Shown here piece by piece: positions 50,729 through 60,979 of a stretch of 64,000 nucleotides of DNA. The notes under the pieces were generated by a model. It was given only the letters and a program-made list of their open reading frames with translations, was not told where the DNA came from and ran no database searches. Made by a program: the position numbers and the translations under genes. Within the stretch, counting starts at the first letter, position 1, and every line of letters begins with the position of its first letter. The stretch spans positions 372,001-436,000 of the forward strand of contig NZ_JHBW01000087.1 of NCBI RefSeq assembly GCF_001273845.1, read 5' to 3'. This DNA comes from Leucobacter musarum subsp. musarum (GTDB taxonomy: Bacteria > Actinomycetota > Actinomycetes > Actinomycetales > Microbacteriaceae).

Positions 50729-51769
50729 TCAGCGCGACGACGCCCGCCCGCGCTTCGCGACGAAGAGCAGGTACTTCTCAAGCGCGTACTCGGGGTCACG
50801 GCTGCCACCCTTCAGCAGCCACTCGGTTTCCGCGGCCAGATCGATGGCCCGCGCGAGATCCTCCTCGCGCCACCCCCGCACCTCGCGCAATGCGCGGTCG
50901 ACCTGCCACGGGGCCATGCCGAGCTCCTTCGCCATTTGGCCGCCGGATCCCGCGGCTCCGTACACCCGAGCCATCGCGCGTACCTTGATATTCAATGCCG
51001 CGAGCATCGGAATCGGATCGGTGCCGGTCGAAAACGCCTGACGCAGCAGCACGAGCGCGTCGGCAGCGCGCCCCGCTGTCGCGGCGTCTGCCACGCGGAA
51101 GGCGTTCGTCTCCACGCGCCCTTCGGTAGCGCGGGTGACCTGATCTTCGTCGATGCGCGTGCCCACGTCAGAGACGAGTTGAGTGATCGCGCCCGCGAGC
51201 TCACCGATTCCGCCTGAGTACGCCGCAGCGAGCTGGCGCACGGCGCCCGGAGTCGCCTGCGCGCCGGCCCGACGGAACTCGGCTTGCACGAACGCCAGGC
51301 GGTCCTGATCCTTCTTCATTTCAGGGCAGACCACCTCGATGCCGGCCCCCGCGCCACCACGCACCAGATCGAGCAGCGCTTTTCCGCGCTGCCCGCCAGA
51401 GTGTCGCAACACGAGCGTCGTGTCGTCTGCGGGCTCGACCACGTAACGCTTCGCATCTTCGAGGAACGCGTCGGAGCACTTCTCAACGCCGTCGACCCGA
51501 ATGAGCCGGGGCTCGGCAAAGAGCGACGGACTGGCGATGGTGAAGAGCTCACCTGCCGTGTACGAAGCGGCATCGACATCGTGTACTTCGAGGTCGGTGT
51601 GCGCATCGACGAGGGCAGACTTGATCGCCTGGCCGGCGCGGTCGGCGAGAAAGGCCTCGGGACCCGAAATGAGCACGACAGAAGCCGGTCGTGCCTCGCT
51701 CCAGTCCAGCTGCTGAATCTTCGCCTTCGCAGAACCCGCCCGGGTTGCCGCTTTCCGTGCCTGTGCCAC
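50729..51769 (-). CDS. holA: DNA polymerase III subunit delta
   Basis: Delta opens the sliding clamp as part of the clamp loader. The 346 residues show LISGPEAFLADRAGQAIKSAL, then the C-terminal domain with PIPMLAALNIKVRAMARVYG and LREVRGWREEDLARAIDLAAETEWLLKGGSRDPEYALEKYLL. The start is GTG at 51769. It follows comEC after 69 bases; comEA-comEC-holA-rpsT is a common order in actinobacteria. Confidence 0.94.
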   Translation of the reverse strand: MAQARKAATRAGSAKAKIQQLDWSEARPASVVLISGPEAFLADRAGQAIKSALVDAHTDLEVHDVDAASYTAGELFTIASPSLFAEPRLIRVDGVEKCSDAFLEDAKRYVVEPADDTTLVLRHSGGQRGKALLDLVRGGAGAGIEVVCPEMKKDQDRLAFVQAEFRRAGAQATPGAVRQLAAAYSGGIGELAGAITQLVSDVGTRIDEDQVTRATEGRVETNAFRVADAATAGRAADALVLLRQAFSTGTDPIPMLAALNIKVRAMARVYGAAGSGGQMAKELGMAPWQVDRALREVRGWREEDLARAIDLAAETEWLLKGGSRDPEYALEKYLLFVAKRGRASSR

Positions 51770-51838
51770 CTCACCAGCCTACCGGCGCGCTCCGACATCG
51801 AGGCGCGTGCGGCCGTCCGTCCCGGTAGAGCGCCGATG

Positions 51839-54409
51839 TCATTTTCCCCGCTCCACCCAGGTGCGCAGCGCCCCCGCACGCCCGCTCAGCGCGATGGACC
51901 CGAGCTGATCCGTGCGCAGCGCTCGCGTTCCCGCCCGCGCCAGCCCGTCGAGCGCTGAGACCGTCGGATGACCGTACGAGTTGTCTGCCCCGACCGAGAT
52001 CAATCCGACTTCGGCGTGCACGCGCGCAAACAGCGCTGGATCGAGGTCAGACGAGCCGTGATGCGCGACTTTCATGACGTCTGCCTCGAGCGCCGCGCCT
52101 GACCGTTCGAGTGCAAGCTGTTCAGTCTCCCCGGTATCGGCGAGGAGGAGCACGGTGAGTCCACCGGCGTCAACCCGCAGCACCTGGCTGGCCGCGTTCG
52201 TATCAGCGGGCACGATATCCGGGGCAGGCGCAAGCACTTCCCAGCGCAGGTCGCCCAGTGCACCGCGCACGCCAGCAACCCCGGCTGTCACGGGCACGCC
52301 GGCCTCCGAGAGCGTCGAGACGACCGGCCTCGCGCCCCCATCCTCACGATTGTTCGGCGCCACCAAAGCGCGATCGACACGATCGATGATGGCTGGGAGG
52401 GCACCGACATGGTCGCGATCGTCATGAGACAGGACGAGGATCGCCACACGCCCGATGCCGAAACGATCGAGGCATGCGGTCAGCAAATCAGCGTCATCGC
52501 CCGTGTCGACCATCATGACCGCGTCAGGTGCGGCGGGGTCGCGCAGCATCAATGCGTCACCCTGCCCCACGTCGCAGGCCACCACGCTCCAGTCTCCGGG
52601 AGTGCCGATCTGATCGGCCGTCGGCACGATCAACGTTGGGCCGAGGAACACTCCGGCAGCCGCAGCCGAGAGCGCGGCGAGCCAGACCCGTATCTTGGTC
52701 GGACGCGGACGCACCTCGCCCCAGGGGTCGGGCCCGCTCGCCAGCGAGGAGCGGGATTCGGCGCAGGCTTCTCGACCCACCTCGCCTGCGCTGCGACTCC
52801 CCCGAGCACTCAGGCCTTGCAACCGGCCTCTTCGCTCTCCCGGGCGATCGCGCAGAATCCACCACACGATCAGCACCAGCGCCTCGACCGCTCCGAGCAG
52901 CAGCGCGCCGCTCCATCCACCTGGCCAGAGCCAGCGCGCGGCCGGAAGCGCTGCGGTCACCGCAGCGGTCGCTTCGATCCATCGCGCCGCAATCGCCGCG
53001 CCCCACACGCACACCGCCGCCGCTGAGCTCGAGACTGGTGCTGTGAGCATAGCCAGCAACCCGAGTCCCGTCCCCCACGGTGCGGCTGGCGCGGCAAGCA
53101 CGTTCGCGACCAAGCCGGCAGCAGGAAAGCCATCTTGCACCAGCAGCAAGAGCGGACCGCAGGCGAACTGTGCGGCGATCGCCACCGCAACAGGGAGGCG
53201 CACCCACTGCGGCACCGCGAACATTCGACCAATCGCTCGCGAGATGCCGGGTGCCCAGAGCAGGATACCCGCGGTGGCCGTGACCGAGAGCGCGAAACCG
53301 GGTTGCAGCGCCTGCCAGGGGTCAGCGATCAGCAGGGTGAGAATTGCGAGCGCCAGACAGGGAAGCGCCGAGGCGCGCTTTCCGCCGTACCCTGAGACCA
53401 GCACGACCGCGGCCATCACCGCTGCCCGCTGCAGGCTCGCATCGGGCCCGACCACACCGACGAAGCCGAGGAGTGCCACCGCCGAACCGATGATTCGCCC
53501 CCGCCGCCCGACACCGAGTCTCGCGACGACCGAGGCCATGGCCGATACGACCAGCGCGCAATTGGCGCCGGACACTGCGACGAGGTGGGTCAATGAACTC
53601 TGCTGCATGTCGGCGTTCAGCTGCTCTGAGACCAGGGACGTATCGCCGACCGCAAACCCCGGCACGAGCGATGCCCCGGGTACGCCCGCTGACAGATCGC
53701 GCAATCCCCCGCGCAGATGCGTCGCCCACCGGCTGAGGGCCGCCTGTGCTCGATGCACCGTATTCGCCCCATCGGGGTCGCTCCTCATCTCGGCCTCCGA
53801 CACGCGCACACCGTACGCGGCCGATGATCCGGGTTCGAGCACCACCAGTCGGCCCTGCACTTGAAGCCGAGAGCCCGGGGCCCACTGCTCCACCCCTTTC
53901 GGGTCGTCGAACCACAGCACCACCGGCACCGACCCGCCGCGACTCAGCGCTGCAGCAGACACCCACCCGGCACGTCGTCCGTTGGCATCCGTGCCGAGCT
54001 TCGGAAACGCACGCAGCGTCACCTTGAGTTCGAGCGGTGAGCCGCGCTCGGCCGCACTGCGGAACCCCGGGTCTGCTCGGACAGCTTCGAGCACGTCCAC
54101 TCGCGCGCCCAGTACCACGGCGAACCCGCACAGCAAGACTACGCAGGCGAGCACACGTCGCGCCGTCAACCAGCGAGTCAAGATGATCGCGATAGTGCCG
54201 GCCAGTGCCGCACCGATGGCGAGCCGGGCGCCAGTACCCGGGAGCACGATGCACACGGACACGATGGCCCAGATCACGAGTGCCGGGGCGAAGAGCCGCC
54301 AGATTCCCGGTGGCGCGCGCGTCGCGGAGACGAATTGGTCGGTCGCGGGCGCGGAGTCGCCGCTCACGGCTGAGGGATCATCACGCCCGGGTGCGGAGCG
54401 GCGTGTCAC
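51839..54409 (-). CDS. comEC: ComEC/Rec2 DNA uptake channel
   Basis: ComEC is the inner-membrane channel for single-stranded DNA in natural transformation. The 856-residue protein has N-terminal spans, the DUF4131 domain, the competence membrane domain with HLVAVSGANCAL (about 275-286), spans to about 520, and a C-terminal metallo-beta-lactamase-like domain with SHDDRDH at 661-667 and HHGSSD later. Motifs look intact. The stop lies 69 bases before holA; its start overlaps the comEA stop by ATGA. Confidence 0.95.
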   Translation of the reverse strand: MTRRSAPGRDDPSAVSGDSAPATDQFVSATRAPPGIWRLFAPALVIWAIVSVCIVLPGTGARLAIGAALAGTIAIILTRWLTARRVLACVVLLCGFAVVLGARVDVLEAVRADPGFRSAAERGSPLELKVTLRAFPKLGTDANGRRAGWVSAAALSRGGSVPVVLWFDDPKGVEQWAPGSRLQVQGRLVVLEPGSSAAYGVRVSEAEMRSDPDGANTVHRAQAALSRWATHLRGGLRDLSAGVPGASLVPGFAVGDTSLVSEQLNADMQQSSLTHLVAVSGANCALVVSAMASVVARLGVGRRGRIIGSAVALLGFVGVVGPDASLQRAAVMAAVVLVSGYGGKRASALPCLALAILTLLIADPWQALQPGFALSVTATAGILLWAPGISRAIGRMFAVPQWVRLPVAVAIAAQFACGPLLLLVQDGFPAAGLVANVLAAPAAPWGTGLGLLAMLTAPVSSSAAAVCVWGAAIAARWIEATAAVTAALPAARWLWPGGWSGALLLGAVEALVLIVWWILRDRPGERRGRLQGLSARGSRSAGEVGREACAESRSSLASGPDPWGEVRPRPTKIRVWLAALSAAAAGVFLGPTLIVPTADQIGTPGDWSVVACDVGQGDALMLRDPAAPDAVMMVDTGDDADLLTACLDRFGIGRVAILVLSHDDRDHVGALPAIIDRVDRALVAPNNREDGGARPVVSTLSEAGVPVTAGVAGVRGALGDLRWEVLAPAPDIVPADTNAASQVLRVDAGGLTVLLLADTGETEQLALERSGAALEADVMKVAHHGSSDLDPALFARVHAEVGLISVGADNSYGHPTVSALDGLARAGTRALRTDQLGSIALSGRAGALRTWVERGK

Positions 54410-55392
54410 GGCACGACCAGATCTCTGAACCCCTCAAGTGTCTTCGCTCCGATCCCGGAGACTTCGAGCAGCTCATCCACAGAACCGAACCCACCATTCG
54501 CCTCCCGCCAATCGACGATGCGCTGCGCGAGCGCAGGCCCGATCCGCGGCAGCGTCTCAAGGTCGGCGACCGTCGCCGAGTTGAGCGACATCTTGCCCGC
54601 GCTCGCACTTGCCCCTGCAGGCCCGCCAGCGCCCGCCGGCGCCTCGGCCGCCGAGCTCTGCCCAGTGGAGAGCCCACCCGCGCCTTGTTCGGCCCAGATC
54701 GCAGCCAGCGCGGCGTCGGGCACGACGATCTGCTCGCCGTCGACGACAGTGCGCGCCAGGTTCACCGCGTCGAGCTGAGCCGCTTCGGTCGCACCGCCCG
54801 CCGCAGCAATCGCGTCGGACACGCGAGCACCCTCAGGCAGTTCGACGACGCCCGCGGCTGACACCGCGCCGACCACGTGCAGGGTCACTCTGCCGCCGGT
54901 TGCGGCAGAGTCTGCGCCGTTCGACGACCGCGCGCCTGTGGCGCCGCCCCCGGGCTCGATCACTCCATCGGTACGGGAATCCTCATCGGAACCACCATCG
55001 CCGGCGTTTTCCCCAGCAACGAGATCGGTGTCGAAGGAAGCTGCGTCGTCGGGCACCGCGTGCCCGCGGGCCATCGTGATGCCGATCGCCACGGCAACGG
55101 CTGCGACGAATACCACGACGCCGACGAGCACCGGGAGGGCGACTGCGCGCTTCAGCCGGTCGCGGATTCGCGTCGCGGGCTCCCAGGCCAGAGGCCCGGG
55201 GGCAGCAATGCTCGACAGACCTGACGACTCATCGCGGGCCCAGTGTCCGCGTTCGAGCACACGCTCTGAAGTCCAGGCGTGGGCGATTTCGACCGGCACG
55301 GTGTCCTGAACCACGGCCTGAGTCTCGCGCCCACGATCTGGCTCGATCGCCTCATGTCTTGCCGCACCGCGCCCGGCTTGCTCCACATCCAT
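54406..55392 (-). CDS. comEA: ComEA-like DNA-binding protein
   Basis: A 328-residue membrane-anchored DNA receptor. A cytoplasmic N-terminal part of about 83 residues precedes one span (about 84-107). An acidic linker leads to an SLBB domain (GRVTLHVVGAVSAAGVVELP, about 167-225), then two helix-hairpin-helix motifs (LETLPRIGPALAQRIVDWRE and LLEVSGIGAKTLEGF) at 269-328. The N-terminal part is longer than in Bacillus ComEA. The start at 55392 is not strongly supported; a start near the span is possible. Confidence 0.9.
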   Translation of the reverse strand: MDVEQAGRGAARHEAIEPDRGRETQAVVQDTVPVEIAHAWTSERVLERGHWARDESSGLSSIAAPGPLAWEPATRIRDRLKRAVALPVLVGVVVFVAAVAVAIGITMARGHAVPDDAASFDTDLVAGENAGDGGSDEDSRTDGVIEPGGGATGARSSNGADSAATGGRVTLHVVGAVSAAGVVELPEGARVSDAIAAAGGATEAAQLDAVNLARTVVDGEQIVVPDAALAAIWAEQGAGGLSTGQSSAAEAPAGAGGPAGASASAGKMSLNSATVADLETLPRIGPALAQRIVDWREANGGFGSVDELLEVSGIGAKTLEGFRDLVVP

Positions 55393-55529
55393 GCCGAAAC
55401 GCTATGGGGGCGTCGGGTACGCACAACGCCCGTGGCGGCGATCTGTGAACAGATCTCCACCACGGGCGTCATACGCGACGCTGTGGACGCGTGCGGTACC
55501 GCGCGAGCACGATGCCGCGCCGCCGCGAC

Positions 55530-58055
55530 CTACGCCGCGGGCTTCGTCGCGATGCTCACGATCTTCGGCACGCGCACGATGACGTTGACGATCTGGCGGT
55601 CGCCGATCGCGCGCTGCACACCGGCCGATGCGCGGGCCGCCGCTTCGGCGTCCGCCTCAGACACCGAGGCGGGGAGCGTCAGGCGATCCCGCACCTTGCC
55701 ATCGACCTGCACGACCATGGTGACCTCGTCTTCGACGAGCAGCGACTCGTCGGCGGACGGCCACTCGGCGAGCGCGACGCTCGGCTCGTACCCGAGCTTC
55801 GCCCACATATCTTCGGACGCGTAGGGTGCGAAGAGCGACAGGATCTGGGTGATCGCCTCAGCCGACTCGCGCACGGCCGGGTCGGCAACACCGGCGCCCG
55901 AGTCGATCGCCTTGCGCGTCACATTGACCTGTTCCATGAGGCGCGCGACCACGACGTTGAACTTATACGCCTCGACGAGCCCGGGGGCATCGGCGAGCAG
56001 GCGGTGGGTCGACCGGCGGAGCGCCTTGTCGCCCGCCGCGAAGTCGGCGCCGCGGGCCGCCCCCGAGGCTTCGACGTCGTCGACGATGCGCCAGGCGCGT
56101 GCCAGGAACTTCGCAGAGCCCTGCACCGACACGTCGGCCCAGTCGATGTCGTCTTCGGGCGGGCCAGCGAACGCGAGTGTCACGCGCAGCGCGTCGGCGC
56201 CGTGCGCCTGCAGCTCGCTCGCAAACTCGACGAGATTGCCCTTCGACTTCGACATCTTCGCGCCGTCTTGCAGCACCATGCCCTGGTTGAGCAACGAGGT
56301 GAAGGGCTCGTCGAAGTCGAGGTAGCCGAGATCGTGCAGCACCTTGGTGATGAAGCGCGAATAGAGCAGGTGCAGAATGGCGTGCTCGACGCCACCCGCG
56401 TACTGATCGATCGGACCCCAGGCGTTGACGACCTCGGGGTCGAACGCCTGCGTGCTGTCGGTCGCCGACAGGAACCGGAGGTAGTACCACGAGCTGTCGA
56501 CGAACGTATCCATCGTGTCGGGGTCGCGCGTCCAAGTGTCGCCGGTCTCGGGGTCGACGACGGTTGCCCACTCGGTGGCCGCGCCGAGCGGCGAAGCGCC
56601 CTTCGGCTTCAGATCGAGACCCTCGGAGGCGGGCAGCTCGACCGGCAGCGCATCGGCGTCGACCGGGCGCATCTCGCCGTCGGCACCGTGCAAGATCGGG
56701 ATCGGCGTGCCCCAGTAGCGCTGGCGCGAGATCAGCCAGTCACGCAGGCGGTACGTCGTCGAGGCGCGGCCGGTGCCGCGTTGCTCGAGCACCTCAATCG
56801 CGCGCGCGATCGCCTCAGTCTTCGGCAGGCCGTCGAGCTCAGCCGAGTTGACCAGCACGCCCTCGCCCGCCGTCGCGACGCCGCTTTCGGCGGGATCGGG
56901 CAGCTCGGCGCCGTCGGCGTCGCGCACGTCGACGACGACGCGCACCGGAAGTTCGAACTTCAGCGCGAAGTCGAGGTCGCGCTGGTCGTGCGCGGGCACC
57001 GCCATGATCGCGCCGTGACCGTAATCGGCGAGCACGTAGTCGGACGCCCAGACCGGGATGCGCTCACCGTTTACCGGGTTGACCGCGAAGTGGTCGAGGA
57101 AGACGCCGGTCTTCTCGCGATCAGCGTTCTGACGCTCGATCTCGGTCTGCTTCTGCGTCGCGGCCAGGTACTCCTGGAACGCCGCACGCGACTCCTCGGA
57201 CGCGCCCTCGGCGAGCTCCGCCGCGAGGTCGGAGTCGGGGGCCACGACCATGAAGGTCGCCCCGTGCAGGGTGTCGGGTCGGGTCGTGAAGACGGGCACC
57301 TTCTCAGCGCGGCCCTCAATCTCGAACTTGACCTCGGCACCGCGCGAGCGGCCGATCCAGTTGCGCTGCATGTTGAGCACCTTGGTGGGCCACTGGCCTT
57401 CGAGCGCGTCGAGGTCGTCGAGCAGGCGATCCGCGTAGTCCGTGATGCGGAAGTACCACTGCGTCAGCTTCTTCTTCACGACCATCGCACCCGAGCGCTC
57501 AGACGTGCCGTCGGCGAGCACCTGCTCGTTGGCGAGCACGGTCTGGTCTACCGGATCCCAGTTGACCCAGCTCGCCTTGCGGTAAGCGAGCCCCTTCTCG
57601 TACATCTTCAGGAAGAGCCACTGGTTCCAGCGATAGTACTCGGGGTCGCTCGTGTGCAGCACGCGGCTCCAGTCGAACGACGGCGCGTACAGGCGGAACG
57701 AGGCCTTCTGCTGCGCAATGTTCGCGTACGTCCACTCGCGCGGGTCGACGCCGCGCTTGATCGCCGCGTTTTCGGCAGGCAGGCCGAACGAGTCCCAGCC
57801 GATCGGGTGCAGCACGTCGTAGCCGCGCCCGCGCCAGTAGCGCGCGAGCACGTCACCGAAGCAGAACGCCTCGGCGTGGCCCATGTGCAGGTCGCCCGAG
57901 GGGTACGGGAACATGTCGAGCACGTACTTCTTCGGCTTCTCCGAACCCTCGTTCGGCACCTCGAAGGGCTTCAGCTCATCCCATACGGGAAGCCAGCGGT
58001 CTTGAATCGCCTGGAAGTCGTAGCCTTCGGCGTCGCGGCCCTGCTGCTCGGTCAC
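55530..58055 (-). CDS. leuS: Leucyl-tRNA synthetase
   Basis: LeuRS charges tRNA-Leu and edits norvaline and isoleucine. The 841 residues have HIGH as HMGH (57-60) in [16 protein letters not shown], the editing domain with [27 protein letters not shown] and the anticodon-binding end. I chose the GTG at 58055, with gaggt just upstream; the open frame further up lacks likeness. No T-box or leader peptide is obvious in the 179 bases above it. Confidence 0.97.
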   Translation of the reverse strand: MTEQQGRDAEGYDFQAIQDRWLPVWDELKPFEVPNEGSEKPKKYVLDMFPYPSGDLHMGHAEAFCFGDVLARYWRGRGYDVLHPIGWDSFGLPAENAAIKRGVDPREWTYANIAQQKASFRLYAPSFDWSRVLHTSDPEYYRWNQWLFLKMYEKGLAYRKASWVNWDPVDQTVLANEQVLADGTSERSGAMVVKKKLTQWYFRITDYADRLLDDLDALEGQWPTKVLNMQRNWIGRSRGAEVKFEIEGRAEKVPVFTTRPDTLHGATFMVVAPDSDLAAELAEGASEESRAAFQEYLAATQKQTEIERQNADREKTGVFLDHFAVNPVNGERIPVWASDYVLADYGHGAIMAVPAHDQRDLDFALKFELPVRVVVDVRDADGAELPDPAESGVATAGEGVLVNSAELDGLPKTEAIARAIEVLEQRGTGRASTTYRLRDWLISRQRYWGTPIPILHGADGEMRPVDADALPVELPASEGLDLKPKGASPLGAATEWATVVDPETGDTWTRDPDTMDTFVDSSWYYLRFLSATDSTQAFDPEVVNAWGPIDQYAGGVEHAILHLLYSRFITKVLHDLGYLDFDEPFTSLLNQGMVLQDGAKMSKSKGNLVEFASELQAHGADALRVTLAFAGPPEDDIDWADVSVQGSAKFLARAWRIVDDVEASGAARGADFAAGDKALRRSTHRLLADAPGLVEAYKFNVVVARLMEQVNVTRKAIDSGAGVADPAVRESAEAITQILSLFAPYASEDMWAKLGYEPSVALAEWPSADESLLVEDEVTMVVQVDGKVRDRLTLPASVSEADAEAAARASAGVQRAIGDRQIVNVIVRVPKIVSIATKPAA

Positions 58056-58234
58056 ACATACCTCGATCTCGTTCGGGATCGCCCGCCGTCGCGAGCGCAC
58101 ACTTCCGTCCAGGATACCGCGTCGAGCGCTGCGGAATGCTCGCGTCGACCGCGCCTGCGGCGCATACTGAGACGACGCCGTGCGATCCGCCATCCGATGC
58201 CGACAGCACCCGGCAGTCACCGACAGGAGCCGAC

Positions 58235-58729
58235 ATGCCATTCACCCCGTTCGACGCCGAGCTCGACCTCGAAGTCAGCCGCATCATTCGCGCGCCCCGA
58301 GCAGTCGTCTGGCGGGCGTGGAGCGACCCGGAGCGCCTCGCGCAGTGGTGGATCCCGGGGCCGATCACCACCCGCATCGACCGCCTGGAACTCGTGCCCG
58401 GAGGCGGATTCGTCATCCGCATGAGCGAGGACGGCACCACATTCGTGCCGCACATGAGCGCCGTCTTCCTCGCGGCCGAGACGGCCCGGCGCATCGTCTT
58501 CACCAACGCGATTGACGCCGAATGGCGACCGGTGGCTCCCGCCCCGATCGCGCTCACCGCCGAATTCACGTTCACCGATCACCCCGAGGGCACGGAATAC
58601 CGGGCGATCGCTCGTCACGTGACGGCGCAGGATCGCCAGACGCACGCGGACCTCGGGTTCACGGAAGGGTGGACCGCTGCGACCGAGGGCCTCGCGAGCA
58701 TCGCCGAGGGTGAGGCGTCCGGCGCCTAG
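58235..58729 (+). CDS. AHSA1/SRPBCC-type ligand-binding protein
   Basis: A 164-residue protein of the START/Bet v1 fold (AHSA1 type): [30 protein letters not shown] is the typical start, followed by [12 protein letters not shown] and [15 protein letters not shown] at the end. Such proteins bind hydrophobic ligands; this one has no known substrate. The ATG at 58235 follows acaggag. Its stop overlaps the convergent pabB stop. Confidence 0.85.
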   Translation: MPFTPFDAELDLEVSRIIRAPRAVVWRAWSDPERLAQWWIPGPITTRIDRLELVPGGGFVIRMSEDGTTFVPHMSAVFLAAETARRIVFTNAIDAEWRPVAPAPIALTAEFTFTDHPEGTEYRAIARHVTAQDRQTHADLGFTEGWTAATEGLASIAEGEASGA

Positions 58730-60246
58730 TCTGCGATCGCTTCGGGCGTCAGCGCGGCCATCAGTGCCGCCGCTTTGAGGTGCTTCTCGGCGACCTCGCG
58801 CTGCGGCACCGAGTCGATCGTGATGCCACCGCCCGCGCCGAGGCGCGCGCCCACGGTGGCGGTTGCGCCGCCGTGGGCGCGCTCGCGCAGCAGTTCCACG
58901 CTGCGGATGGTCATGGCGATCTCGGCGTCGCCTCCGCGATCGACCCATCCGAAGCACCCCGAATAGAGCCCGCGCGGGCCGCCTTCGATCTGCTGAAGCA
59001 GCTCGACCGCGCGCCGCTTGGGGGCGCCGGTCATCGAGCCGCCCGGGAAGGTCGCAGCGATCGCGTCCCAGATCCCGGAGTGTGCGCTCAGCCGGCCGGC
59101 AACGGTACTCACCAGCTGATGCACGTGCGCGTGGGTCTCGACCTCGAGGAATCGCTCGACCCGCACCGTGCCCGGCACGCACACGCGGCTCAGGTCGTTG
59201 CGCATCAGATCGACGATCATGAGGTTCTCAGCGCGCTCTTTCGGATCCGCCGCGAGTTCCTCCGCGAGCTCCCGATCTGCGGCCGCGGTGTCGCCTCGGC
59301 GCCGCGTGCCCTTGATCGGGTGCGTCACCACACGATCGCCGCGCACAGAGAGGAACCGTTCGGGGCTGGCGCTCACGAGCGCCCGGTCCCCCGCATCCAT
59401 GATGCCGCCGCGTATCGGCGTGCCCAGCGTGCGCAAACGGGCGTAAACGTCGACGGCACTGCGCGCATCCTGCGGCGCCCCTGCCGCATCCGCCGTGTCG
59501 GTGAGGCACAGCACGTACGCATCGCCCGCCCGGATCGCGGCGCGGCACGCATCCACCTCTCTCGCGTAGCTCGCGTCGTCGCGGCGCCACTGCGGATGCG
59601 TTGAGACCTGTACCCCGGGCGCGATCGCGGCGCCACGCGGCTCGGCCGAATGCCCAGGTTCGGGTACGGATGTGGGTGTGGATGTGGGTGTGGGTGCCGC
59701 TGCGGCGAGGAGGCCACCGTGCTCGGCGAGCCAGGCGTCGATCGCGTGTTCGCTCGGACCGTGCAGGCGCGCGGTCAGCGATTCATGGTCGATGGCGAGC
59801 ACCACATCGCAGCGAAGCGCGAACCCGGGTGCGAGCTGGGCACCACGATCGTCGCGGCCGCTGCCGCCGAAATCGGCAAGCGGCTCGATGCCGAGCAGCG
59901 CGACTCCGAACTCGTACCCCAGCGCTACCGCCCAGCCGCCGGCCCAACCGCCACACACTGAGCGGTCGCCGCTGCCCACGGTCGGTGCCGCATCGGCAGC
60001 CCGCAACGCATCGAGAAACGCCGACTCGCGACCGCGTTCGGCTCGGTGCACCTCCGATGCGAGCGCAAAGTACGACACTCGCGATTCTCCGGGGGCCGAG
60101 ACCTCGCCGTCGAACCAGCACCAGGCCCGCCCTGCGGCCGCGAAGCGCCGGGCGAGCGCAACGGCGTCCTCGAAAAACGTGCCAACGAAACGCACGGCAC
60201 CACTCGGTGCAGCGTGCGGATCGGACCGGTCTTCAGGCATCGTCAC
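58726..60246 (-). CDS. pabB: Aminodeoxychorismate synthase component I
   Basis: PabB aminates chorismate toward p-aminobenzoate for folate. The 506 residues carry the chorismate-binding core with VSASPERFLSVRGDRVVTHPIKGTRRRG (PIKGT at 310-314, where TrpE has PIAGT), DLMRNDLSRVC and FPGGSMTGAPKRRAVELL. No glutamine amidotransferase domain is fused and none is visible nearby. The N-terminal half is more diverged, with a P-T repeat from about residue 185. The ATG at 60246 was taken; MPEDRS at 60240 is an alternative. Confidence 0.9.
   Translation of the reverse strand: MTMPEDRSDPHAAPSGAVRFVGTFFEDAVALARRFAAAGRAWCWFDGEVSAPGESRVSYFALASEVHRAERGRESAFLDALRAADAAPTVGSGDRSVCGGWAGGWAVALGYEFGVALLGIEPLADFGGSGRDDRGAQLAPGFALRCDVVLAIDHESLTARLHGPSEHAIDAWLAEHGGLLAAAAPTPTSTPTSVPEPGHSAEPRGAAIAPGVQVSTHPQWRRDDASYAREVDACRAAIRAGDAYVLCLTDTADAAGAPQDARSAVDVYARLRTLGTPIRGGIMDAGDRALVSASPERFLSVRGDRVVTHPIKGTRRRGDTAAADRELAEELAADPKERAENLMIVDLMRNDLSRVCVPGTVRVERFLEVETHAHVHQLVSTVAGRLSAHSGIWDAIAATFPGGSMTGAPKRRAVELLQQIEGGPRGLYSGCFGWVDRGGDAEIAMTIRSVELLRERAHGGATATVGARLGAGGGITIDSVPQREVAEKHLKAAALMAALTPEAIAD
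59668..59691. repeat. 12-base tandem repeat in pabB
   Basis: ggatgtgggtgt occurs twice in a row and encodes the threonine-proline-serine linker of the pabB product. Confidence 0.8.
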
Positions 60247-60262
60247 AGCGTACCGCCGGTGC

Positions 60263-60268
60263 TACGCT
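60263..60268 (+). promoter_or_regulatory. Candidate -10 box of the DinB-like gene
   Basis: TACGCT ends 6 bases before the ATG at 60275, fitting leaderless transcription. No ribosome site precedes this ATG. Confidence 0.35.
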
Positions 60269-60274
60269 CGCGAC

Positions 60275-60979
60275 ATGCAGATCGACGGAATCGCGGAGTC
60301 GCGCACGAACTTCGCTGCGGCCGCGGTCTGGGCGGTCGAGGTGGTCGACGCGCTCGGCGACGCGGACTGGGAGGGGCCGGGGCTCGGCGCGTGGAACCTG
60401 CGCGCGCTCGTCGGGCACACGAGCCGTGCGCTCCTCACCGTCGAAACGTATCTCGCCCGGCCCACGGATATCGAGGTCGTGCGCAGCGCCGAGGAGTACT
60501 ACGCGCGCAACCTCGCGCACCCCAGCACCGATGAGTCTGCCGTGCTGCAGCGCGGCGTCGATGCCGGCGCGGCACTCGGCGCTGACCCGGCGTTGGCGTT
60601 CGCGGAGATCGCCGCCCGCGTGCTGCGCGCCGTGCGCGACGCCGGCAATCCGGTGATCGAGACGATCGTGGGCGGCATGCGACTCGACGCGTACCTCCCG
60701 ACCCGTGCGTTCGAACTCGTCGTGCACGGCCTCGACATTCAACGCGCCACCGCCGGCTCACGCGGTGCATCGTCGAGCGGGCCTGGCGATCCGCCGGCCG
60801 AGGTGCTCGCGGGTGGCCTGCAGTTGGCCGGGTCGCTCGCGGCCCGAGGCGGGTCAGGCGCCACGCTGCTGCTCGCGCTCACCGGCAGAGCATCTCTGCC
60901 CGCGGGATACTCGGTGCTCGCAGCACCGGCTGCGGTGCCCGATAGCGATCACCCGACTCCGCACCGGAGCTCCGCGTGA
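60275..60979 (+). CDS. DinB/maleylpyruvate isomerase-like metal-binding protein
   Basis: A 234-residue protein of the mycothiol-dependent maleylpyruvate isomerase-type DinB superfamily: GAWNLRALVGHTSRALL with H48 and FELVVHGLDIQ with H151 as probable metal ligands. Such proteins often use mycothiol in actinobacteria. The substrate is unknown. The end overlaps pabC (GTGA), so both may be co-translated; the 28-base gap to pabB holds a -10 box. Confidence 0.75.
   Translation: MQIDGIAESRTNFAAAAVWAVEVVDALGDADWEGPGLGAWNLRALVGHTSRALLTVETYLARPTDIEVVRSAEEYYARNLAHPSTDESAVLQRGVDAGAALGADPALAFAEIAARVLRAVRDAGNPVIETIVGGMRLDAYLPTRAFELVVHGLDIQRATAGSRGASSSGPGDPPAEVLAGGLQLAGSLAARGGSGATLLLALTGRASLPAGYSVLAAPAAVPDSDHPTPHRSSA

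Noticed and set aside
55491..58424. A 977-codon open frame antisense to leuS
   Set aside because: It follows from the high GC content and codon pattern of leuS. Its translation is arginine-, histidine- and valine-rich with no family likeness, whereas the opposite strand gives an intact leucyl-tRNA synthetase.
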